This document shows, one piece after another, positions 45,662 to 54,005 of a DNA stretch of 64,000 bases. Position numbers and translations under genes: made by a program. The notes under the pieces are model-generated. The model did not search any database. It was not told where the DNA came from and was given only the letters and a program-made list of their open reading frames with translations. This DNA comes from Chitinibacter sp. SCUT-21 (GTDB lineage Bacteria; Pseudomonadota; Gammaproteobacteria; Burkholderiales; Chitinibacteraceae): NCBI GenBank assembly GCA_041874755.1, contig CP102611.1, positions 3,348,001 to 3,412,000 of the forward strand, written 5' to 3'. Each line of letters begins with the position of its first letter. Position 1 is the stretch's first letter.

Positions 45662-46099
45662 ATGGAAAAACCGATCTCTGCTTTATGTGAAGGTATTTCA
45701 TCACACGCTATGCTAGAAAAAGCATTGCAAGCAATACCCTATGCAAAAATGCTAGGTGTTCAAGTGCGGGAACAGTCCGGTGAACCCTTGTTTTACTTGC
45801 CTTTCGCTGAGCAAAACATCGGCAACGTTTTATTGCCGGCGATTCACGGCGGAGTCATTGGCGGCTTTTTAGAAAACGCGGCGGTGCTGCATTTGATGTG
45901 GGCGCGCGAATCGGCTGGCATTCCGCGCATTGTGGATTTCTCGATTGATTATTTACGCTCTGCGCGAGCGCTCGATTTATACGGGCGCTGCGAAATAGTG
46001 CGCCAAGGCAAGCGCGTCGCTAATGTGTTGATGACAGCTTGGCAAGACGACCCAACAAAACCAGTCGCAATGGCACGAGCGCACTTCCTTTTAAGTTAG
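45662..46099 (+). CDS. PaaI-type hotdog-fold thioesterase, second copy
   Basis: This 145-residue hotdog-domain protein has the IHGGVIGGFLENAAVLHLM helix, with Glu in place of the usual catalytic Asp of its neighbour, and VDFSIDYLRSARALD on the facing strand. It has the same fold as the upstream gene but has diverged widely. Start ATG 45662 is chosen because earlier in-frame starts overlap the upstream gene. In such families the acidic residue is Asp or Glu, so activity is possible. The substrate is unknown. Confidence 0.82.
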   Translation: MEKPISALCEGISSHAMLEKALQAIPYAKMLGVQVREQSGEPLFYLPFAEQNIGNVLLPAIHGGVIGGFLENAAVLHLMWARESAGIPRIVDFSIDYLRSARALDLYGRCEIVRQGKRVANVLMTAWQDDPTKPVAMARAHFLLS

Positions 46100-46146
46100 A
46101 ATAAACCCTTACTTCGCTTTCCTAATTTTGTTTCGAGATTGGCTTT

Positions 46147-47232
46147 ATGACTCAAGTGTTTAATTTTTCCTCTGGACCTGCGGTGTTGCCGGCTGAAGTA
46201 TTGCGTCAAGTGCAAGCAGAATTGCTCGATTGGCACGGCTCTGGCATGAGTGTGATGGAAATGAGCCATCGTGGCCCTGAGTTTGGCCAAATTTTGGCTG
46301 AGGCTGAAGCTGATCTGCGCACTTTGCTCGCGATTCCTGAGAACTACAAAGTGTTATTCCTGCAAGGCGGCGCGCATTTGCAATTTGCGATGCTGCCATT
46401 CAATTTCGCTAGCGCCGATAGCACGGTGGATTTTGTAAATACCGGGCATTGGTCCAAAGTGGCGATTAAAGAAGTCAGCCGCTACGCCAAAGTGAATATC
46501 GCGGCGAGCAGCGAAGATAAAAATTTCAGCTACGTGCCCGATGAAGCGTATTGGAAACGCACCAAAGACGCAGCGTTTTTGCACTATTGCAGCAATGAAA
46601 CCATCGGCGGCGTTGAATTTAACTTTATTCCAAAATCGAATGGCGTGCCGCTAATTTGCGATATGTCGTCCAATATTCTGTCGCGTCCAGTCGATGTGAG
46701 CCAGTTCGGCATGATTTACGCCGGCGCACAAAAAAACATGGGGCCATCGGGTGTGGCGGTGAGTATCGTGCGCGAGGACTTGCTGGGTAAGGCGCGCAGC
46801 GATACACCCACGATGTTGAACTACAAAACCTTTGCTGATAATGGCTCGATGTACAACACTCCACCGTCGTTTGGTATTTATGTGGCGGGCTTGGTGTACA
46901 AGCATGTTCTGGCGCAAGGCGGCTTGGCGGTGATGGAGCAAAAAAATATTGAAAAAGCCAATATCGTTTACGCCGCGATTGATGCGTCAAATGGCTTCTA
47001 CAACTGCCCAACGGCTTTGGCCGATCGCTCCCGGATGAATATTCCATTTACTCTGGCCGACAGCCAATTGGATGCCAAATTCTTGGCTGGTGCTGAAGCG
47101 CGTCATTTATTGCAATTGAAAGGCCATCGCTCGGTCGGCGGTATGCGTGCGTCGATTTACAATGCAATGCCAATCGAAGGCTGCCAAGCGCTCGCTGACT
47201 ATATGAACGAATTTGCCAAGCAACACGGCTAA
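46147..47232 (+). CDS. serC: Phosphoserine aminotransferase
   Basis: SerC converts 3-phosphohydroxypyruvate to phosphoserine in serine synthesis and also serves the pyridoxal phosphate pathway. The protein has 361 residues: NFSSGPAVLP at the start, a PLP-binding GAQKNMGPSG segment with the Schiff-base Lys near 196, and the C-terminal KGHRSVGGMRASIYNA arginine block. It lies 11 bases before the TM2-like gene and close to pheA, as in the serC-pheA-hisC order of many beta- and gammaproteobacteria. Confidence 0.97.
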   Translation: MTQVFNFSSGPAVLPAEVLRQVQAELLDWHGSGMSVMEMSHRGPEFGQILAEAEADLRTLLAIPENYKVLFLQGGAHLQFAMLPFNFASADSTVDFVNTGHWSKVAIKEVSRYAKVNIAASSEDKNFSYVPDEAYWKRTKDAAFLHYCSNETIGGVEFNFIPKSNGVPLICDMSSNILSRPVDVSQFGMIYAGAQKNMGPSGVAVSIVREDLLGKARSDTPTMLNYKTFADNGSMYNTPPSFGIYVAGLVYKHVLAQGGLAVMEQKNIEKANIVYAAIDASNGFYNCPTALADRSRMNIPFTLADSQLDAKFLAGAEARHLLQLKGHRSVGGMRASIYNAMPIEGCQALADYMNEFAKQHG

Positions 47233-47243
47233 GAGGAAAGACC

Positions 47244-47450
47244 ATGGCAGGACAAGGCTCGGGCGGTAATGTCATCGCCGCACTCTGCAGTTTCTTTATC
47301 CCCGGTTTGGGGCAATTACTGCAAGGTCGCTTACTGAAAGCTGCGCTGATGTTTGTGTTGGCGGGCGCGTTGTGGGTGATCTTTATGGGCTGGATTATCC
47401 ATCTGTGGTCGATTCTGGACGCGGCTAAGTTTGATCCGAATAAAAATTAG
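47244..47450 (+). CDS. Small two-helix membrane protein
   Basis: This 68-residue protein has two hydrophobic segments near 9-26 and 32-55. The start PGLGQLLQGRLLKA between them resembles the TM2 family loop (PGLGQ). The function is unknown. It sits between serC and pheA with short spacers (11 and 15 bases), and AGAGGAAAG precedes the ATG, so it is very likely translated as part of the operon. Confidence 0.72.
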   Translation: MAGQGSGGNVIAALCSFFIPGLGQLLQGRLLKAALMFVLAGALWVIFMGWIIHLWSILDAAKFDPNKN

Positions 47451-47465
47451 TTTGAGTACACACGA

Positions 47466-48548
47466 ATGTCTGACGAGCAACTCAATTTACTAAAGCAACA
47501 CCGTGATGCAATTGACGCGCTCGACGCGCAAATTTTGCAGCTGATTAACGAGCGCGCCAAACACGCACATCAGATCGGCGTGATCAAAGGCAGCGGCGTT
47601 GTGTATCGCCCAGAGCGCGAAGCGCAAGTGCTAACGCGGATTAAAGAAATCAACCAAGGCCCACTGTCGGGCGAGGCCGTTGCGCGTTTGTTCCGCGAAA
47701 TAATGTCGGCGTGCTTGGCGCTCGAAAAACCGCTGATGATTGCGTATTTGGGGCCAGAAGGCACGTTTACGCAAGCGGCGGCGATTAAGCATTTCGGCCA
47801 CGCAGCGAACACCTTGCCGTGCGCGTCGATTGACGAAGTATTCCGCGTCGTTGAAGCGGGTAGTGCAGATTACGCGGTTGCGCCGGTAGAAAACTCGACC
47901 GAAGGCGCTGTCGGCCGCACGCTCGATTTAATGGTCGGCAGCTCGTTGAATATTTGCGGCGAAGTGGTGCTGCGTATTCATCACCATTTGCTGCGTGCCA
48001 GCGAAGGCTTGGAAGGCATCAGCCGTGTGTATTCCCACGCGCAAAGCTTGGCGCAGTGCCACGAATGGTTGAATAAAAACCTGCCTGCGCACGTTGAGCG
48101 TATTTCGGTGTCGAGCAATGCCGAAGCTGCGCGGATGGTCAGCCTCGATCCAAGCAGCGCAGCGATTGCCGGCGATGCGGCAGCGGAAAAATATAATCTA
48201 TTGAAACTGGCGCAAAATATTGAAGACGAGCCCAACAATACGACGCGTTTCTTGGTACTCGGCAAACAATCCTCTGCGCGCTCGGGCAAAGATAAAACAT
48301 CTTTGGTCATTTCTGCGCCAAATCGCGCCGGCGCGCTGCATTCGGTGGCGGAGCCATTGGCGCGCAATGGTGTTTCGATGACCAAGTTTGAATCGCGCCC
48401 AAGCCGCACCGGTTTATGGGAATACGTGTTTTTTGCCGATGTGGAAGCGTATATCGACGATGAGAACATGCAAACTGCACTGGCGGAGTTGCAAAAAGTA
48501 GCGGCGTTTGTAAAGGTACTCGGCTCGTATCCTCAAGCTGTCATCTAG
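47466..48548 (+). CDS. pheA: Bifunctional chorismate mutase / prephenate dehydratase
   Basis: PheA converts chorismate to prephenate and then to phenylpyruvate for phenylalanine synthesis. The protein has 360 residues: an AroQ-type chorismate mutase domain (about 1-85), a prephenate dehydratase domain beginning AYLGPEGTFTQAAA near 94, and a C-terminal ACT domain (GALHSVAEPLARNGVSMTKFESRPS) that mediates feedback by phenylalanine. It follows serC and the small membrane protein gene. hisC lies about 1.4 kb downstream. Confidence 0.96.
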   Translation: MSDEQLNLLKQHRDAIDALDAQILQLINERAKHAHQIGVIKGSGVVYRPEREAQVLTRIKEINQGPLSGEAVARLFREIMSACLALEKPLMIAYLGPEGTFTQAAAIKHFGHAANTLPCASIDEVFRVVEAGSADYAVAPVENSTEGAVGRTLDLMVGSSLNICGEVVLRIHHHLLRASEGLEGISRVYSHAQSLAQCHEWLNKNLPAHVERISVSSNAEAARMVSLDPSSAAIAGDAAAEKYNLLKLAQNIEDEPNNTTRFLVLGKQSSARSGKDKTSLVISAPNRAGALHSVAEPLARNGVSMTKFESRPSRTGLWEYVFFADVEAYIDDENMQTALAELQKVAAFVKVLGSYPQAVI

Positions 48549-48578
48549 TGGTGTAACACTACTGCGAAGCACGATGAC

Positions 48579-48645
48579 TGCGTTGTAAAAACACTCAAAA
48601 TCCTCATGTACTTCAGTACATTCCGGTTTTTCGCCGTTTTTACGC
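48579..48645. repeat. Imperfect inverted repeat downstream of pheA
   Basis: A central palindrome (ATGTACT, 2 bases, AGTACAT) is flanked by imperfectly matching arms (TTGTAAAAAC on the left, GTTTTTACGCC on the right). It resembles short dispersed repeats between genes in proteobacteria. No T-run follows, so it is not a plain terminator. It could act as a transcript-end or stability element. Confidence 0.55.
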
Positions 48646-48727
48646 CTTGTCCTCGCGCTTCTCGCGACGTTTTCCACTCTCCGCTTTGACTGCTTTATGC
48701 GGATCTTGTCTGAATAAAAGGAAGCCT

Positions 48728-49300
48728 ATGAAAGCCGTTACCGTATTTTGTGGTGCCCGTTTTGGGGCGCGTGAAATTTATCGTGAAGCTGCGCAAAGCT
48801 TAGGCAAAGAAATCGCCCTGCGCGGCATGACCTTGGTGTATGGCGGTGGTCATGTGGGTTTGATGGGGGCGGTGGCGGAAGCTGCGCTGCAAGCCGGCGG
48901 TGAAGTGATCGGCGTGATTCCAGAGTTTATGGTCGAGCGCGAGCTGGGTTACGGCGCATGCACTAAGCTGGAAGTAGTCGATTCAATGCACACGCGCAAA
49001 GCGCGCATGGCCGAGTTGACCGATGGCTTTATCGCCATGCCTGGTGGTTTTGGCACTTTTGACGAATTGTTTGAAATTTTAACGTGGGCGCAAATTGGTT
49101 TGCACGCTAAACCAATTGGCCTACTGAATGTAAACGACTATTTTGTGCCCTTGCGTGCGATGGTAGCACATGCCGTCAGGGAAGGATTTGTTGGTGACCG
49201 TGACGCGGCGCGCTTGATGATGGCCAATGATAGTCAAACCCTACTCGATATCTTGCAGGCTGAACCCAGCCAAAGCGCAGGTGAATGGTGGAAAACTTAG
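48728..49300 (+). CDS. LOG-family phosphoribohydrolase-like protein
   Basis: This 190-residue Rossmann-type protein has the LOG signature: R90-K91 in MHTRKARM and P105-G-G-F-G-T-F-D-E (PGGxGTxxE) at 105-113. Homologues hydrolyse cytokinin or nucleoside 5'-monophosphates to a base and ribose phosphate; the bacterial substrate is uncertain. AGGAAG before ATG 48728 supports the start over an upstream one at 48647. It is followed by a GNAT gene that overlaps its end by 16 bases. Confidence 0.87.
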   Translation: MKAVTVFCGARFGAREIYREAAQSLGKEIALRGMTLVYGGGHVGLMGAVAEAALQAGGEVIGVIPEFMVERELGYGACTKLEVVDSMHTRKARMAELTDGFIAMPGGFGTFDELFEILTWAQIGLHAKPIGLLNVNDYFVPLRAMVAHAVREGFVGDRDAARLMMANDSQTLLDILQAEPSQSAGEWWKT

Positions 49301-49896
49301 GTTTAGCGAGTCCGAGCGACGCGAAAAGGGCGGCGGAGCTGATTTATCAGTCCGACGCCCCTTTTTACGATTATTGGTTTGCCCTGCCACGCGAAATGAC
49401 GCTAATGAATTTAGCGCGTCTGTGGCACGAACCCAATGGCAGCTACAGCTACCGCAATGCGCAAGTGCTGCGCAATGCTAACGAAGAAATCATCGCCTTG
49501 GTTTTTCATTACCCTGCGGGGTATGGGGCACAACTTCAGATTGACGATAGCATAGAGCTACATACCCTGGCGCTTGATTTGGATATTCTGCGCTCACGGC
49601 AGCGTGATCTGGATTTTCTGTTTCCGCATGTGCCCAATGATGCGTGGTATTTGCGCACGATTGCCGTGCATGAAGAACACCGCAGCCAAGGCCTTGGCGC
49701 GCGCATGCTCAGCCAAGTGATTTTCACTGCCCGCCAAGCGGGTTTTGATCAACTGCACGTCGATGTCGATAGTGGCAATCCGCGTGCGGTGCAGTTTTAT
49801 TTGCGCCACGGCTTTGAAGTCTTGGTTGAATCCAAAGTGAAATCACTGACCAAATTTTCATTACCAGCCAGTTTGCGCTTGGTAAAAACACTGTAA
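49285..49896 (+). CDS. GNAT-family N-acetyltransferase
   Basis: This 203-residue protein has the GNAT core in its C-terminal half: LRTIAVHEEHRSQGLGARML at about 125-145 (acetyl-CoA pyrophosphate loop) and HVDVDSGNPRAVQFYLRHGFE near 155-175. The N-terminal half is less typical. The acceptor substrate is unknown. The start overlaps the LOG gene by 16 bases, so the two are coupled. Homologues with this layout occur widely in gamma- and betaproteobacteria, often without known role. Confidence 0.83.
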   Translation: MVENLGLASPSDAKRAAELIYQSDAPFYDYWFALPREMTLMNLARLWHEPNGSYSYRNAQVLRNANEEIIALVFHYPAGYGAQLQIDDSIELHTLALDLDILRSRQRDLDFLFPHVPNDAWYLRTIAVHEEHRSQGLGARMLSQVIFTARQAGFDQLHVDVDSGNPRAVQFYLRHGFEVLVESKVKSLTKFSLPASLRLVKTL

Positions 49897-49934
49897 TTGG
49901 GCTTTTTGCCCCGTATTGATTGATAAGGATAATA

Positions 49935-51044
49935 ATGTCCCACGTAGCCCTTTCTTCACTCGCTCCTGACTATATCCGCGCGATTGCGCCGTACCAGCCT
50001 GGTAAACCTGTTTCTGAACTCGCGCGTGAAATGGGTTTGGATGCCGAAAAAATTGTCAAACTGGCATCGAACGAAAACCCGCTTGGCATGGGGCCAAAAG
50101 CGCGGGCCGCGGTGGAAAAAGAGCTGGCCGAATTGGCGCGTTATCCCGATGGCAATGGTTTTGAGCTGAAAGCCAAAATTGCTGAGAAATTTAGCGTCAA
50201 TCTCGATCAAATCGTGCTGGGCAATGGCTCGAACGATATTTTGGAACTGATCGCGCACGCATTTTTAAAGCAAGGCGATTCGGCGGTGTTTTCCGAATAT
50301 GCCTTTGCCGTTTATCCGCTGGCGACGCAAGCCGTTGGTGCCACGAATATCTGCGTCAAAGCCGTTGATTACGGCCACGATTTAGACGCGATGCGCGCCG
50401 CGATTCGCCCTGATACTAAAGTGGTGTGGATCGCCAATCCCAACAATCCCACTGGCACGTTGGCACGCCCGGGCGATTTAATCGAATTTTTAGAACTGTG
50501 CCCGAAAAACGTGCTGGTGGTTCTGGATGAAGCCTACACCGAATTCTTGCCGCGCGAAAAACGTAGCGATTCAATCGGCTGGTTGAAACAATTTCCAAAT
50601 CTGATCGTGGTACGCACTTTTAGTAAAGCCTATGGATTGGCCGGTCTGCGCGTGGGTTTTGCGCTGGCAAACCCCGAAGTTGCCGACATCTTGAATCGTA
50701 TTCGTCAGCCATTTAATGTGAACAGCCTCGCGCAAGCGGCGGCTGTGGCGGCGCTCGATGATCTGGAATTTTTAAAGCAATCGGTTGAAGTCAATGCCGC
50801 CGGTATGAAGCAAATTACCGAAGCGCTGCAAGAATTAGGTTTGAGCTTTATCGAAAGCTACGGCAATTTTGTCACCTTCCACTGTGGCGACGCAGCGATG
50901 CTGAACCAGTTTATGCTCGAGCGCGGCGTGATCGTTCGACCGCTGGCGGGATACAAAATGCCGAACAGCTTGCGCGTGTCGATCGGCTTGCCGGAAGAAA
51001 ACGCACGCTTTATTGAAGTATTGCGTGAGGCGATGGAAGGCTAA
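49935..51044 (+). CDS. hisC: Histidinol-phosphate aminotransferase
   Basis: HisC transaminates imidazole-acetol phosphate with glutamate in histidine synthesis; some HisC enzymes also act in aromatic synthesis. The protein has 369 residues of fold-type I: KLASNENPLGMGP near 44-56, the PLP lysine in TFSKAYGLAGLRVG near 232, and a C-terminal RPLAGYKMPNSLRVSIGLPEEN block. It stands outside a his operon and near pheA/serC, fitting the HisC2-like aromatic role in serC-pheA-hisC clusters. Start ATG 49935 is chosen over 49920. One base overlaps the next gene. Confidence 0.93.
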   Translation: MSHVALSSLAPDYIRAIAPYQPGKPVSELAREMGLDAEKIVKLASNENPLGMGPKARAAVEKELAELARYPDGNGFELKAKIAEKFSVNLDQIVLGNGSNDILELIAHAFLKQGDSAVFSEYAFAVYPLATQAVGATNICVKAVDYGHDLDAMRAAIRPDTKVVWIANPNNPTGTLARPGDLIEFLELCPKNVLVVLDEAYTEFLPREKRSDSIGWLKQFPNLIVVRTFSKAYGLAGLRVGFALANPEVADILNRIRQPFNVNSLAQAAAVAALDDLEFLKQSVEVNAAGMKQITEALQELGLSFIESYGNFVTFHCGDAAMLNQFMLERGVIVRPLAGYKMPNSLRVSIGLPEENARFIEVLREAMEG

Positions 51045-51484
51045 TGTGGTCTTTGGCGGCGACGGTTGAAGCGGATTTTGAGGATTTACTCGCGATTCGC
51101 ATCGCCGCAATGCGTGAAAGTCTGGAGCGTTTAGGTCGCTTTGACCCCGAGCGCGCTCGGCAACGGCTACGCGCCAATTTTAATCCCGCCGCCACCCAAA
51201 AGATCCTCGTCGATAACGCCGTCGTTGGGTTTTACGCCATTAACGAAACCGAGCTGGCTTACTCATTAGATCATTTGTACATCTTGCCCAGCTGGCAAGG
51301 GCAGGGGATTGGTGGCGCGGTGCTCACGCAGATTAAGCAAACCTACAGAGGGAAAGAGATTGCCCTGTGTGCTTTGCGCGGCAGCGATGCCAATCGTTTT
51401 TATCAAGTACATGGTTTCACGCAATGTTCCGAGTCTGAATGGGATATTGAGTATGTTTTTGATGGGTATGTTCCTGTAGTTTAG
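51044..51484 (+). CDS. GNAT-family N-acetyltransferase
   Basis: This is a 146-residue single GNAT domain: LDHLYILPSWQGQGIGGAVL at about 75-95 (acetyl-CoA loop Q/RxxGxG/A) and LRGSDANRFYQVHGFTQ near 110-126. The acceptor is unknown. Its ATG overlaps the hisC stop by one base (TAATG), so it is translated from the same mRNA. It is the second, unrelated GNAT of this neighbourhood. Confidence 0.85.
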   Translation: MWSLAATVEADFEDLLAIRIAAMRESLERLGRFDPERARQRLRANFNPAATQKILVDNAVVGFYAINETELAYSLDHLYILPSWQGQGIGGAVLTQIKQTYRGKEIALCALRGSDANRFYQVHGFTQCSESEWDIEYVFDGYVPVV

Positions 51485-51597
51485 ATTGATGATCCTGTGC
51501 GTGAAGATACATGTGCATGTATATTGCCACACCAGAATTGAGCCTGATCGCTTATAATAGCGGCAATCAATAGAAATAGTTTGAAAGGGATGTTGAG

Positions 51598-51768
51598 ATG
51601 GTTGATCGTAATTACGTTTCTGAATACACCAAATTCATGGACAAGTTCCTGCAAGAAAACCCAGAGGTAGCTAAAGGCCAAGTCGAAGGCCGTGCACTGC
51701 TGTGGGATAAAGAACCCATCAATCTGGACGAACGCGCTCGTCACGAAGAGTCTCGCGTCAATAAATAA
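51598..51768 (+). CDS. DUF3460 family small protein
   Basis: This 56-residue cytoplasmic protein reads MVDRNYVSEYTKFMDKFL, then ENPEVAKGQ, GRALLWDK and DERARHEESRVNK. This matches the small DUF3460 family found in betaproteobacteria. It has no known function. It is supported by a ribosome site (GAAAGGGATGTTGAG) and a strong terminator 15 bases after the stop, so it is a clean single-gene unit. It was found by reading frame and size, not by length filters. Confidence 0.88.
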   Translation: MVDRNYVSEYTKFMDKFLQENPEVAKGQVEGRALLWDKEPINLDERARHEESRVNK

Positions 51769-51782
51769 GCGCGCTGTTCTCC

Positions 51783-51817
51783 AAAAAACGCCATCCCCTG
51801 TGATGGCGTTTTTTTAT
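51783..51817 (+). terminator. Bidirectional terminator after the DUF3460 gene
   Basis: A long stem (AAAACGCCATC/GATGGCGTTTT) with a 5-base loop is flanked by A- and T-runs. It serves the DUF3460 gene and the convergent membrane-protein gene. Confidence 0.88.
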
Positions 51818-52314
51818 TAGCTATATCTTAATCGCCATTGCTGCGTAGCAAAGTCATATTCAAACACTGAATAAGGCATTTTAGTATCGAGGTAAAACAG
51901 TTTTGGAGGATTTTTTGCGGAATAATGTAAGCTAATTTGCTTCTTAAGCTGATTGCTGTCTAAGTCTAATTCTTCAAGTGTCGTTGGATAGCGTTTATGG
52001 CTTTGCTGAAACTGCAAGATTTTAATGGCGACAATAGTGGCTTGTTTTTGCCTTTCAGTGCTACGCACATGATGAATGCCGTAGGTGATTGCAAAACCAA
52101 CACCCCAAATTAATAGAATGTGTGCAATGTAGCGCAATTTGAGTTTGCCTGTGAAACACTGAATGATCCGCACAAGCGTCCATATAAATAGAAAGAAGCC
52201 AACCCAGAAAAACCACAGTAGACCATAGTCCATCGCGGCTAGGCTGCTGATAAAGATGCAGCATAGTGTGGTGATGAACAGGCTTTTAGTCTCTGAATTT
52301 GAAGCAAATAGCAT
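51817..52314 (-). CDS. Hypothetical membrane protein
   Basis: This 165-residue protein has three hydrophobic segments near 11-27, 30-52 and 61-80, followed by a soluble C-terminal part. That part (QFQQSHKRYPTTLEELDLD) resembles the start of the soluble region of type II secretion pseudopilins, but there is no prepilin leader. The family is not recognised. It is read toward the DUF3460 gene. No strong ribosome site was seen, but the membrane pattern supports a real gene. Confidence 0.6.
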   Translation of the reverse strand: MLFASNSETKSLFITTLCCIFISSLAAMDYGLLWFFWVGFFLFIWTLVRIIQCFTGKLKLRYIAHILLIWGVGFAITYGIHHVRSTERQKQATIVAIKILQFQQSHKRYPTTLEELDLDSNQLKKQISLHYSAKNPPKLFYLDTKMPYSVFEYDFATQQWRLRYS

Positions 52315-52334
52315 TGATTAGGCCGTGCGATATT

Positions 52335-52359
52335 AAAAAAGGGAGGCCATGCCTCCCTT
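52335..52359 (-). terminator. Intrinsic terminator of the first LivK-type gene
   Basis: A 7-bp GC stem (GGGAGGC/GCCTCCC) with loop CAT is followed on the minus strand by a T-run. It lies about 20 bases past the gene's stop. Confidence 0.85.
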
Positions 52360-52378
52360 GTGTGGACCAATTGACTGT

Positions 52379-53587
52379 TTATTTAGCAGCTACGCCGCCA
52401 ACCACTTCCATGGTTTCCCATTTACCATTTTTAACGGTGTAAAGTGCGATTGCTCCGTTTTTGATATCGCCTTTCTCATCGAAAGTGATCGCGCCAGTCG
52501 CGCCTTGGTAGTCGGTTTTAGCCAACTCTGGCAGGTATTTCGCAGGGTCTGCTGAGCCTGCTTTTTGCATGGCCGCTACCATTACTTTAACTGCATCGTA
52601 GCAGTATGGTGCGTAAAGCTGAACTTCAGTGCCAAACTTGGCTTTGAATTTATCCAAGAAAGCTTGGCCGCCTGCCATTTTTTCTTTTGGCATGCCTGGT
52701 GATGAAGAAATCATGCCTTCAGCGTCGCTGCCCGCCAATTTGATAAATTCTGGCGTTTGCGTACCGTCACCGCCCATGACTTTGGCGTTGATGCCCAGTT
52801 TCTTCGCTTGTTTTTTTAGTGGTGCTGCTTGCGCGTCCATACCGCCGTAGAAAATCAGATCGGGCTTGCTGCCTTTGATGGTGGTCAGGATCGCGTTGAA
52901 GTCGGTTTCTTGGTTGGTCGTGAATTCACGGCGAACTACTTCTGCGCCAGCGGCTTTTGCTGCTTTTTCGAATTCATCTGCCAAGCCTTGGCCGTAGGCC
53001 GTGCGATCGTCAACGATTGCTACTTTTTTCGCGCCTAATTTTACCGCGTATTCGCCAAGCACTTTACCTTGTTGCGCATCGTTCGCCATTACGCGGAAGG
53101 CAGTTTTAAAGCCTTGTGCTGTGTAGGCAACTGCAGTTGCAGATGGAGAAATTTGTGCAATGCCCGCGTCAGAGTAGATTTTTGACGCTGGAATTGTGGT
53201 GCCAGAATTCAAGTGACCAATCACGCCGGCTACTTTTTGATCGACAAAGCGCTGTGCAACGGTGGTTGCGGTTTTTGGATCGGCTTGGTCATCTTCTGAA
53301 ATCATTTCTAATTTCATTTTCTTGCCGCCAATATCAACACCGCCCGCTTCATTGATCTCATCGATCGCCATGCGCACACCGTTTTCATTGTCTTTGCCCA
53401 AGTGAGCGATGTTGCCCGTCAGCGGTGCTGCGTGACCAATTTTGATCACATCGCCAGCTGGCGCAGCTTCAACTTTAGCGGCTGGTGCTGCGCTTGCTTG
53501 TTCGGTTGTAGCTGCAGGTTCTTGTTTGCCGCAAGCCGTCATTGCTAAAACAGCGGCGGTGATCAGGGTGTAACGAGCGATAGTCAT
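52379..53587 (-). CDS. Branched-chain amino-acid-type binding lipoprotein (LivK-like), copy 1
   Basis: This 402-residue periplasmic type I binding protein has a lipoprotein leader (LAMTAC-GK) with an Ala/Glu-rich linker. The mature part carries IKIGHAAPLTGNIAHLGKDNENG near the start and VDDRTAYGQGLADEFEKAAKAAG in the middle, typical of LivK/LivJ. Start ATG 53587 gives the lipobox; upstream in-frame starts do not. It is paralogous with the gene at 54006-55199. Neither has liv permease or ATPase genes beside it. The ligand could be leucine, isoleucine, valine or another compound. Confidence 0.87.
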   Translation of the reverse strand: MTIARYTLITAAVLAMTACGKQEPAATTEQASAAPAAKVEAAPAGDVIKIGHAAPLTGNIAHLGKDNENGVRMAIDEINEAGGVDIGGKKMKLEMISEDDQADPKTATTVAQRFVDQKVAGVIGHLNSGTTIPASKIYSDAGIAQISPSATAVAYTAQGFKTAFRVMANDAQQGKVLGEYAVKLGAKKVAIVDDRTAYGQGLADEFEKAAKAAGAEVVRREFTTNQETDFNAILTTIKGSKPDLIFYGGMDAQAAPLKKQAKKLGINAKVMGGDGTQTPEFIKLAGSDAEGMISSSPGMPKEKMAGGQAFLDKFKAKFGTEVQLYAPYCYDAVKVMVAAMQKAGSADPAKYLPELAKTDYQGATGAITFDEKGDIKNGAIALYTVKNGKWETMEVVGGVAAK

Positions 53588-53962
53588 ACAAAATTTCCCC
53601 AGTGATTTGTAGTGTCGTGCCATTTGTTCTGTTTAGATCCGATAAGGTCGGTTTCTGATGTGTTGCCATCTAAACAGCAATTCACATTAGAAGTGACAAA
53701 TATCTACCTCGCAATGCACGTCGTTGAATAGGGGTAATCCTGTAGCTGGGCCGCAACAGTTCTTTGATTTTTTCTGCGGTACAGTTTTTGCCTTTGTCAT
53801 ATTGCTGTCAGAATGGCTTGAATGCAGGTTTTTATTGGCTTTAGCCGATACGCATCGCAGCCAGAAATACTCGCGAAGGATAAAGAGGGGCGTGATACTT
53901 GCGAGGGTTAAAATGTCGCTATTTAACAACGATGTGTGTTTAAAACGCCTTTGTATGGACGT
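53588..53962. other. Intergenic region upstream of the first LivK-type gene
   Basis: No supported gene lies between the two LivK-type genes before the terminator at 53963. Two overlapping ORFs are open here on opposite strands, but both have poor ribosome sites and low-complexity or Cys/Phe-rich composition. The region probably holds the promoter of copy 1. No clear binding sites were read. Confidence 0.5.
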
Positions 53963-53992
53963 AAAAAAAGGGAGCTAAAGCTCCCTTTTTTG
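53963..53992 (-). terminator. Intrinsic terminator of the second LivK-type gene
   Basis: A 9-bp stem (AGGGAGCT/AGCTCCCT core) is followed on the minus strand by a T-run. It ends about 15 bases past the stop at 54006. Confidence 0.88.
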
Positions 53993-54005
53993 ATGGTAAA
54001 TGCGC

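Noticed and set aside
53687..53978. Two overlapping ORFs between the LivK-type genes
   Set aside because: They lie on opposite strands, have poor starts, and one runs into the terminator hairpin.
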